DNA of 64,000 bases from Asterias rubens (taxonomy: Eukaryota > Echinodermata > Asteroidea > Forcipulatida > Asteriidae). The position numbers were made by a program, and so were the translations under genes. Shown piece by piece: positions 45,401-57,400 of the stretch (position 1 is the stretch's first letter; each line of letters begins with the position of its first letter). The stretch covers positions 21,537,195 to 21,601,194 of the forward strand of contig NC_047068.1 of NCBI RefSeq assembly GCF_902459465.1, in the 5' to 3' direction. The notes beneath the pieces are model-generated. The model was not told the DNA's origin. It made no database searches and worked only from the letters and a program-made list of their open reading frames with translations.

Positions 45401-48400
45401 TTACAGAAGGTAGTTGTGAAAGACTTCTCTTGAAATACTATTCCATAAATGCTTTACTTTTTGAGGAAACATTAAAACAATATCAATTCTCGATATATCG
45501 AGAATTACGGATTTATTTTAAACACATGTCATGACACGGCGAAACGTGCGGAAACAAGGGTGGGTTTTCCTGTTATTTTCTCCTGACTCTGATAACCGAT
45601 CGAGCCTAAATTGTCACAGGTTTGTTATTTTATATAGAAGTTATGGTACAGGAAGTGTGGGCCTTGGACAATACTGTATACCGAAAGTGTCAAATGGCTT
45701 TATTAACACGAGCCCGGCGTACATTGTCAAGTAAAAACTGCTACAGGCTAGTATACATCACCTCCCAACTGTACAAACTTCTCGTTAAAAATGCTCATGT
45801 ATGTCTTCCATTCATATATAAATAATACATTTTTTAAATACAGTATTAAATATGTTTAAATGTTTGAGTTTTACTTTATTTGCCAATTATACTGGTTGAA
45901 ATTGCTACCATAATTGCATCACAAAGATATTTTTTTTAAAGATACATGTATTATAAACAGGAATGTGTTGTTATATTTTACTGAAAACTACATGATAGCC
46001 ATGAAATCAACAGGCTTTCAGATACTACTGAAAGTTTTTAATCTTGAAAGAAGAAATGGCTTTATCAAACAAGCAATTAAACTCTAAGTCTTTAGTTAAA
46101 TCTTTCCTTCAAAACTGATTGATTATTTTTGTATCTTGTTGATTGTAGCCGTGGTAACCGAGCAGCAAAGGCTCACCATCAACGCACATCTTGGGACAGA
46201 GGTTACATACCACTGGTTCTTTGGCAACGGGGACGAGTACGTCTCGCAGGACAACTATTCCAACTATACGTGGATGGATGATGGAGTTTATAACATTACT
46301 CTGAGGGCTTATAATGACATCAGCCAAGATATATATGAGGTGGGTGGGTTGTGTGCTGCTCTGTTTACCATCATCTTTTCAAAACACCATATTATTAAAC
46401 TTGGTTCTTATAGTCAAATTGTGGCGCGCACCGGGCACACGGGTGTTGAGCGCTGGGCGCCACTGCTGCGGTGTACATTTGCCTAGTTTTGTGCACAAAG
46501 ACATGAGGAAATCATGTTCCTTTTCACTCTTTATGGAAATTTAATGTTTTCCTCAACGACTTACACAATTTCCTTGCCAGGACATCATGATATATGTGTA
46601 CTAATGAAGATCACTGACAACAAATATTTGCAGCTAAATAGAAACCAAATCATCTTAAAAACGGTGATTGTCTTAGGTGATTTAGGGGAAAAAGACACGT
46701 TAACTGCATAAAAGTCGCTATACATGTAATGCATTACATTTTGTCAGAATTTCAGTATTTTATTTTGAGCTTAATTTAAAAAAATTTATCAAGAATGTAG
46801 TACATCATTATACCATGTAGCCGGGAAATTGTATAGATTGTCGAGGAAGACATTCAATTTCCCCAAAAAGTGAAAAGGAAAATTATTTTATCATGTGCTT
46901 GTGCACAAAATTAGTCACAAAGACACCGCAGCAGTGGCGCGCGGCACCCATGGCCGCGCCCAGCACCCATGGCCGCGCCCAGCACCCATGGCCGCGCCCA
47001 GCACTGGAGCGAAAGGATCTTTACATGTACATCAGCGCTTTATTCACACCCCTAGGGGAGTATCAAGAAGTATGAGATCTATTCCTTTATAGCACCATGT
47101 AATGGTTTACAAGGTGCTGTGGCACAAATGCTGCCAATCGAACCAGGAACACCGGGGTGAACTCCTTTCTCTTTTTGTTATTAAAGTGTACTGTGTTTTT
47201 TTAACATGCTTTAACAACACACAGATATTACGGCTTAACGTCTGAAGGAAACTTTTGGTAATTGTCAAAGACCAGTATTGTCACTTGGTGTACATGTATC
47301 CCAACATATGCATCAAATAACGAATATGTGATTTGGGCTCAATTGGTCGTCGCAGTGACAAGAAAAGGATGGAAAAAAAATACAACCTTGTTGCACACAT
47401 GTGTGTGCTTTCGAAATGCCTAAGTAAGGCTTCAGGCCTGAATTCATTCTCAGATTCAAATATTTGAGTGAGAAATTACCTCTTACAAAACTTTGTTGAT
47501 TCAGAGGGAGCCGTTTCACACAATGTTTTAAACTATTAATAACTCTCCGTTGCGGGTTAACAAGTAGCTTTTCATGTTAATATATTTTGAGTAATTACCA
47601 AATGTGTCTATGCCCCTCTAGGTTTCTGGAAATTGTTTAGATTTATATAGCTTGGTCTTTTCTCTCTTCCGTAGCATTATGTGGTCCTGCAACATAAGGT
47701 CCAAGGTTTTGACTGGAAGGATTCTGAACCTAAATCCACATGGACAGATTATCCCATTACTCCAAAGATCTTTGGTTCCGAGACAGTAATCAATTTTGGC
47801 ATGGATCTAGGTGAGATATTTTTCGCAAAAGCAAAACACAAAATGTTTTTCCTTTTTTGGCGATTTGTTAAACTCCCAGGCCTGGAATTTCATCTTTCAG
47901 AGGAAAGGGCTATACTCATTTGGCAAAGGGACCTTCAATTGGAAAATCTTGAAGCCATTGGTCTCTTGTTAAGGGGCACCAAGGCCAAGACCAGGGGCAA
48001 CGAAGGCCAAGACCAGGGGCAACGAAGGCCAAAACCAGGGGCAACGAAGGTCAAAACCAGGGGCAACGAAGGCCAAAACCAGGGGCAACGAAGGCCATGA
48101 CCAGGGGCAACGAAGGCCAAGACCAGGGGCAACGAAGGCCAAGACCAGGGGCAACGAAGGCCAAAACCAGGGGCAACCGAGGCCATGGCCTCCATGTTCT
48201 TCATGTCATTCTGGGCCTGACTGCTCTTACAAGGGGCCAACTTGATGAAGTGTTTTGAACTACACACATTCGAATGACTTAAAAAGAAATTGTGAAAGGA
48301 GCACATTGATTCGGATAGGCCGCTTTGGGCTTTGAAAAGAGTTGTTTTAAAAGTGATTGTAGTTGGAAACCTATTTTAAAAGTAGAATATAATGATTCAA

Positions 48401-51400
48401 ATAAATATCTGCCAGAATTGTGTTTTTTTTTGTGGTTTATTATGATAGTTGGTTGGCTATTTTTGAGAAGAAAATTTGTGACTCCATTTTTTAAATTAAA
48501 ATGCTTACCAGGCAAAAACATTAACAAAACAAACTTGTATTGAAAACCTATTTGGATATGAAATATAACAGAAATCACTACTGTTTTGATATTAACATAT
48601 TTATGTTTTTTTTAATCATTAATGCACTTAGGAACAAATGTCACCTACGAAATTGAAATAGGGGACGGAATTGTACCTACGCTCATTTTGTTCCACGATG
48701 AGGAACTAGATGTACCGATGCTACTCTTCGAACCCCCCGAGCCAACAACCGCAGCGGCACCAGTCTATGAATTGAACTGTACGTTCGTTATGGACAACGT
48801 GACCGTGGACGATGCCCAAATGGACGACGATAACAACAGCTCTCTCTCCAGCAATGGTACATTTGGCAATGGCACCTTTGGTAACGAGACAATGATGGGT
48901 AACGAGACATCTTCTTCCCTTAACGGGACCGGCGGTTCGGTTGGTGGCCGGTGGGTATGCGTGAATGTGACGGTCAATGTGGCTAGTGGTGTGGAGGGAC
49001 CTACGAGGGAACCGCCTAGGGATTTGACAGATCGCCTGAGTGTCTTACACAACGGTAAGTTTTTAAAAGATGAAATAAGCGTGTTGTGCTCTGGGCTAAA
49101 TTTTATAGAGCTGCTTACTCAAGGCAGTGGAAACTATTGGTAATTACTCAAAATAACTATTAGCATAATACCTTACTTGGTAACAAGTAATGGGGAGAGG
49201 TTGATTGTTGGCCTATAAAACATTGTGAGAAACGGCTCCCTCTGAAGTAACGTACATTTCGAGAAAGAAGTAATTTTCCACAAATTTGATTTCGAGACCT
49301 TAGATTTAGAGCTTGAGTTCTCGAAATCAAGCATCTGAAAGCACACAACTTCGTGTGACAAGGGTGTTTTTTCTTTCATTATTATCTCGCAACTTCGACG
49401 ACCGATTGAGCTCAAATTTTCACAGGTTTGTTATTTTATGCATATGTTGAGATACACCGAGTGAGGAGACTGGTCTTTGACAATTACCAAAGTGTCCAGT
49501 GTCTTTAAGCAAAGAATGGTTGTTAACATTTTTATGCTAAGCAAAAAGAGCAGTGTACAGTCACATATTGTTCATGTGACATGGTATTTTAGCTGGTAAT
49601 GTTATTCTGGTAAGCATTATTATGTATTACTATTTGTAGTTAAGCAGCTAGCCCTATGAATTTGGGCCATGGTGTTTCTGATCAGCAGAGTGTGGGTTTG
49701 AGACCCCATCGTGACACTTATGTCCTAAAGCAAGACACTTAACCATTATTGCCGTGTCCTTCTGATGGGGCGTAAAGCCATTGGTCCCGTGTGTTGTGTA
49801 ATGCACGTAAAAGAATCCAGTGTGCTTATTGCAATTGATTTGCTGCATATAGTGGCACCATTACAAGGTGCTATAAGTATAAAGGAGTAGGTCTCATAAT
49901 ACAAAAATGTAGCTCCACATTATCCTTGCAGGACAGAATTCTGTATTATTGTGGCAAGGCGGGCACAAATTTCAAATTGTTTCTTTGCATTGATTGAACA
50001 AAAAGCAAACCTACTTAGTAATTTCAACCATACATAGCCTTAAATCTTTTTTTTCTTCTTTCTTATCACATTTTCAGGTTTGACTGGGAGTGTGTATACT
50101 GTTTATGAAAGTATAGGCTACTATCCCGTGACTGTCAATGCTTCCAACAGAGTCAGCTGGGCAATGATAACTTCCACAGCCGTGGTTCAGATTGAGATTA
50201 CAAACTTCCACATCGTCGATCCGCCTCCGCTGAAGTTCGGTGAAACGCAGATCGTCGGAGTAGGTTTTGACACCGGCACCAACTTGTCCTTTACGGGTAG
50301 TTTCGCGGGAAACACTCTGGACTTGACCAACAAGTCGCTGTACCACATGGATGATGTCATCGGAGAGGGCTACATCGTCATTGGAACAGACATGTACGAC
50401 GACCGTGGTTTCTACACGTTGGAGTTGACTACTTGGAACTTGGTGAGCGGCCCAATCACGGATTCCGTCGAGGTGCAAGTAGAGTTCGCAATCAAGGACT
50501 TCAAGATGGAAGTGTCCGAGATGTATATCATCCCATTCACCACAATTTCCATCCGATTCGACATGCAGATCGGCTCCGATCTGACTATAGTCATGGACGC
50601 TGATGACGGCTGGTCCAAGGTATTCATCGACGAAGAGATGCACAGATCGCAGAACGACTTCTACCTGGAGTGGCACCAGTTCGGAGTGGCGCGAGACTAT
50701 AATATCACCATCCACGCAATCAGCGCTGTGAGTGATGAGCTGATCTGGATCGAGATCAAGGTGCAGAATCCAGTGGAGTTTGTCGTCATGACTGTATTCA
50801 CACCGGGCTCCATCCCGTACATGGAGGTGGGTACTATCCGTTACGAATATGCGTATAACGGAGACCAGGCCATGCCGCCAACCGACGCTACCGCTGAGTA
50901 CTTCCTGGCCCATGGAATCGAACCGGTTGAGGACTTCCCCATAGCTGAAACTAACCCGGTTGTTCATAACCTAAGTCTTGCTGACTACGGACCCTACTCG
51001 ACGTTTGTCAACATCTCCAACCTGGTGAGCTGGATGAATTTCACCAAGGAGATTGAAATGGAGAGGCCGATTCTGGGGCTAGTTGTGACCTGTAAAAATC
51101 CTCATTTGAGAGTCGGCCAGAAGGCTGTCCTGACGGCGACCATTGACTGGGGCTCTCGAGTCAAATGGACCTGGGACTTCAAAGACGGGGATGTAGTCGG
51201 TCTCGGAACGAAAGGGGCACGGACACGCAGGCACAAATACAATGATGAGGGCAGGTATTATGTGGAATTGGTGGCCTACAATTTACTCGGAGAAGTTCTG
51301 TACACTCTGCCAGACCCAGTTATAGTGGAGTATCCCGTGGAGGGCATGGAGTGGGTCGGCAGAAGGCTGACGCGTCTTTACGTTGCGCAGATCTACGCCC

Positions 51401-54400
51401 CCGTTACCTTCCACCTTCTGTTGGTCAACGACGTTAAATTTCCAACGGATGCTGATTATGAGATTGACTTTGGCGACGGTGAGTTCATCGGGGCTCGCGA
51501 CCTGACCATGGACAAGGCGGACAGCTCCAAAAACACTGACTTTCAGCTTCATGTCCTGAGCGAGACCCACTACTATGATACGTGGGGAAACTACAACGTC
51601 ACCATCCACATGTGGAATTACGTCACCGACGTGACGCTCGTCTACAACATCTGGATCTATGAGACAATCACCCAGCTGGAGAAGGAGATCAACTACAACG
51701 AGTTGATCATGGACGGGGACTACTCCCCCGGCAATGAGACGCTTGACTTGGAAGGATTCGACGTCGGCAAAAACTACTTCAAACTCGAAGAGGCGATTGT
51801 TGCGAAGGCGACAATGGCATCTGGTACAGGGTTAACATACACCTGGGACTTTGGGGATATTTACTTTGAACCGCCAGCGACCGCCACACCTGGACCCTCG
51901 ACTATGGGGACTACGGAAGCAACTACTGTAGCGCCTACCACTACTCTGGCACCAACCACCCCGCCTGAACCTTGCACGTATCTCTACAGCGAGTGGGCCA
52001 GCCTCATTGTTGATCAGCTCACCTCAGAAGATGACGAAAAAATAGCACTGATGGAGGCGTCTTTAATACCCAATTGTTCCTATGTGGAGGTGGTACAGAA
52101 TGTTACCCTAAATGGAACCGATGGGATGTGGGTTAACTCCACCGATGGAAACTCCACTGATTTGTACTGTGTTGAGGTAAACGGCACAAACTCAAACCTC
52201 ACCAACTCTACTGGTTACAGTCACACAATCGATGGCAACGGCACCACCATCTACTGTTTTAATAGTAGTGATATTAATAATACAGCATCACCAGTATTGG
52301 AACTTGTTTGTGAAGTATCACCCATTTATCTTGTCACGCAGAGAGACTTGTGCGTCAAATATGACAATTTTCAAGGGGAGGACGACTTTCTCTACAATTT
52401 GACCCTAATGGCTACCTTGAATTACACAAGATCTTTTAATTTCTCCGATGTGTACAATTTCAACACCACCAACAATTTCACCAATGCGAGTTACAGCAAC
52501 TGGCTGGATGATGTTGACTCGCCTGAGCTGAATATTACACTTGTAGATTTAGTTGATGCACTTAAGGAAAGGTACTGCTTGAAGGCTGACATTCTGACCG
52601 GAATCGCAGACCTCGTCATCCGCAATAACTTCACCACAATCCCACCTGTTTGTGCACCTCCGACCCCGGCGCCCACTACAACCTTGCCGCCACCAACCAC
52701 TACACCACCAACTGAGCCTCCGGCCACTTACGCTCCATGGGTAGTCCAGACGACGGAACCAAGAGCGATCTGGTGGTATACGAAGCGAGGGATATACACC
52801 GTCACCCTCAATGTCTCCAACCCCGTCCACTGGGTCGTGGTGACCAAAACCATCGTGATACAGAGAGGCATCTTCGACTTGGAGCTCTCCGACCACGGAC
52901 CGCGCTCGAAAAACACCACCATAGAGTTTGAGCTTGACACAGGAAATGTGGGAACAGACGTCTGCTACTTTGTTGACTTTCGCGACCAGCAGTCTGAAAT
53001 TAACCCCCTCGCCTTCTGGGGACACCGCAAAACATGCGAGGAGAGATACCCTGACGAGTTTGCAGACCCCTTTCTGCGCTTCACGGAGGTCAGTAACGCT
53101 TACCTAGAGGGTCTACTCTTGGCCGGGAGAAGTCCAAATATCACCCTCACCAATGTCTTTCTGTCGGTTAATCAGTTCAGGATCGTCGTCCGGGCACACA
53201 ACAGGGTCTCCGAACAGAATATTTTCATGCCGACTGCAGTCACGAAAGGACCCTGCTTCTATCCAGAGGTAAGAGTGAAGGACAATAACAACTGTGATCA
53301 GTATTACCCTTTCTGTGACGAGGACGGGAATCGTGAGTACTACGCCTCGAAGGATGTTTACGTCTACTCGTATGTCAAGATCAACTGTACGTCAACGCCA
53401 TACACGATGTATACATGGAGGTCATATGAGATCGACGACCAGGGTCAGGAGACGGAATTCTTTGAGTTGGGCGAAACAGAAATGGCCGGTTTCACTCGCC
53501 GGGAGCTGGCCGTCAAGCAGTTCGTTCTTCCGTACGGCGTCTACCGCTTTGAGCTAAACGTCTCCATGTGGGGAGAGCGTGGTGTGGAGTCCCTAGACTC
53601 AACCACGATCCGCGTTGTGCCTACTCCTCTCATCGCCAAGATTGCCGGCGGATCGGAGCGTATCATCCGCTGGAACGATAGAGCAGACATTGACGGATTC
53701 ACGGATACGTACGATCCGGATGTTGACCCTTCAGATCGATCTGGAATCCGCTTTGTGTGGCTGTGCCGCAGGGAGCATGAGACGTTTCAGGAATGGAATT
53801 GGGACTATACGGAGATGCTACAAGAAGGAGGAGTGAATGCGTCTTTCATCCATGAGAAAGGAGACGTAGGAGGATGCTTCGGCCGGTATGGATACGACAT
53901 GGCTGGATTTGGAGGTAAGAAGTAATTTTTTTTTTTTTTAAGAAAACAGTAAAACTATTATTTACTGCAAAAAGAAATGGAGCCACGTAAATGTTAGTCA
54001 ACTCTCACATAACAAGTGTCTTTTTTCTAAATATTACACAAAACTATTCTTACTTTTTTGGTGACCTAGATAAAAACTTGGTGTTGACTTGGTTGGAAAC
54101 TGAACCGAATTAAAGGAACACATTGCCTTGGATCGGTCGAGTTGGTCTTTGAAAAGCGTTTGTAACCGTTTTTTTATAAAATGCATATGGTTAGAAAGAT
54201 GTTGTAAAAGTAGAATACAATGATCAACACAAACATGCCTCGAAAGTGCACGGTTTTCCTTTTACCTCGTCGACTAACACGGTCGGCTATTTATGGGAGT
54301 CAAATTTTTGGCCGACCGTGTTAGTTCTCACAGTAAAAGGAAAACCACGCAATTTCGAGGCAAACTTGTGTGGATCATTGTATTCTACTTTTGAAACATC

Positions 54401-57400
54401 TTTCCAATCATATGCATTTTATAAAAAATAGTTACAAACGCTTTTTATAGACCAACTCGTCCGATCCAAGGCAATGTCTTCCTTTAAGGTTCCCACTCAA
54501 CGCTGCGTGCTGATGCTTTTGTTTTATGTAACTGCACCTAAATGGTAGAAAGAGGGTGCCCTGGCCATTTGCAAAAAGAATCCCTGTGAAATGTGCGAGC
54601 TCACAGAAAGACCAAAGACGGACAGGGTTCGAAAAGCCATCCCAATATGACAAAACTAGTCACTGTTGACTGTGCCGCCACAATGACTGTGAGTGTCCAT
54701 TTAATAATGTGTTTTATCCGCAAGTGATAAGTGAAGGTGTTGAAATTCTGCTTCTTTTTATTTACACATATATATCAGGTTTAGGTTTTTTCCATACCAT
54801 TAGACAGTACAATACGGAACTTAATAATAGTATGGGGAGGTCGCAGACAAGAAGCCCAAGCTTGTACAAGGTCTAGCCTCTTCAAAAAGATTACCGGTAC
54901 ATATAAATATATGAATTTTTGAATTTACTAGGCAAGTTGAATGAAACAGCCAGCCAGATGGAGATAGATACATACTACATGCATGAAGAGATGGTCTATG
55001 AATTAAAACTGGTTGTATTCAAGGATACCAGGCGAGCCGAGTTCACACAGATCCTCTATGTGGCCACCGGTTCCCCACCTCGTATGGAGATAAGGTTAGT
55101 CTGTAATAAATCCATCTTTGTGGCGTGTCCGAGCGGTCTAGTTCACAGAACCCAAGCTGGTATTGTCAGGAACAGTGTGTGCCCAGGTCAAAATTCCAGT
55201 TGAACCTAGTTAAACTGGGTTTAACTGGAACTCGTTGAAAATCAGTTGATAAACTAGTTAAACACAGTTAATACCAGTTGGTTTAATATGGAAAATGGAC
55301 AGAAACCTACTGGTTTATAATTTCAACCTAGTTGAACTCAGTTAACCCTAGTCCAAACCAGTTGGTTAATATGGAAAATGGACGAGTTTGGTCACTATCC
55401 AGTTGAACCAATTGACACCAGTTAACTAGGTTCAACTGGAATTTTGACCTGGGTGGGTTCGGGTCTCGGTCAGGACACTTGTGACCTTGGTCAAGGAACT
55501 GAACCTGAACAAAGTTTGAAAGGTTGTGCTATCTGCTCTACCAGCCAGGCCCCTAGTGGATGATACCCATGCCAACATCCTTAGAGACTGTGAAGGGGAT
55601 AACCCTGTATCAGCCCTAGGAGTAGGTGACAACATGCCACTGGTGAAAGTTAAGTAGTAGCCCTCACCTTGAGGTATTACTAAAGACTTGCATTTATTAT
55701 GACCAGACCTTCAGAGGAAATCGTTATTCAATTTTCAGGATTATTTATTTCATCCCTGTTCCCTCCACAGCTGTAAGACCAACTGTAAATCTAAGCTCAA
55801 TCCAACCAGTCGCTTTGCTCTGGAGTCGACCAATCTGGACTGGAGACGTGGGATGATCCTGTACTATAGGTGAAGAAAAACATATGTTATTCATCTTGTT
55901 TTTATTGTACGACAGGTATTTCGACGCTGGGTAGAATGCATTCTAACGGAAAGATCTAATTAGAATTGTTGTCACATTTATGCTGTTAATGAGGGAGACG
56001 TACATGTAGTAAAAGAAGATTATTTTCTGATGGAAGTATGAAGGAAGAAGAGAAACACTCTTGCATCGCTCTCCTTCAGAAAATTCTGGTTGGCAAGTTT
56101 CTTGGCTAAACAAGAAATGGCTGTTAACTGTATGGTGTTCTGGGGTGCTTTTTTCACGGGCGTAACCAATAACTGTTTCGGTTAAACTTGCCAATTGTTG
56201 ATCACTTGTAATTGACTGAAACAGTACTTGGTTACAACCGCGAACAATGCAACCCAGCTCAGGCTGGTAACCTATATTTGTTAAGCAACATGCTAAGCAA
56301 GCTTTTCTGCTTACAGGCTTTATGAAATTGGGCCCTTATGTGGCTCCTCTTCGACTAAATTTGTTTCTTTTGGTTCGATGATTAGGTGGGAGATCTACAG
56401 CATCATCATAGAGGGGTTTAAGACCACCATACAGCTAATCGACACCAATGACTGGCTGTCTTTCTCTGGGACTGGCAATGATAAGGCCAACTTGGCAATC
56501 GATGCAGGCTTCTTCGCTGATGAGGAACGATATAGGATCCGTATCTACTGTGATCGGTCTCCGGACTTCACTAACTTCGGTATGTTTTTAAATGACTCCA
56601 TTGTGAGCAGGCTTTATATGCAAACTGTGGAACTGATTCCAACGAAAAAAAATTCAATGAAGTAACTTTTTTTATTCATTCATTCATTCGTTGATGGTTT
56701 ATTCATTAAATATATTTCATACGAAGCTAAAGGTTGAATTGGGAACATTTTGTATATCAAGTCAACAAAAAAAGCTGGTTAAGTAAGAGAGGTTTGGGTA
56801 ACAACCATGTGAATATCTCTTTTTGGGTAGTGTTGGTTTGGAAAATAAAACAAGTAGTTAACAACAACATGAAAGCTAGTAAAAAATGCAGACAAAAAGT
56901 AAAACAGTAAAAGTGCACAAGGCACAAATGAAGACAGAAAATAAAAAATTGCTTTTAAAAAACAGTAAAAGAACACAAACTATTACAGAAATATATGAAC
57001 ATATAGGCAGGAAAGAAATTTCAGTCATTCGTGCTTGCGGTCCAAAAATTTGAATAAAAGAGCCTTCAAATTCATTGCACATTCATTGTGGACTTTTTTA
57101 CCAGTTCATATTTGTACGACTGACTCTGTTCTGATATCCAAGAGGCTTTTGAAGACTCAGTTGCTTGTAATTTTTGTTTTATTGTTAAATATATTACTTC
57201 ATAAATTTCAGTGAAAGAAAGTCAAATGAACAATGATGTCCACTTTGTTGTCACAAACCCGTATGATGATACTATATTAATCATCATGGTACCCTCCATT
57301 TCAGGTATGGCCTCCCAGGATATCCTTGCTAATGAGCGTCCCATCGTTGGTAACTGCACCATGCTACCAGAGAACGGGACAGCGCTGGAGACAGAGTTCA

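Noticed and set aside
47980-48185. CRISPR-like array
   Set aside because: Contiguous minisatellite without spacers, in a eukaryotic intron.
50074-50967. 297-codon open frame on the minus strand
   Set aside because: It is the complement of the PKD-coding exon 15; the + strand has clear domain motifs and consistent splicing.
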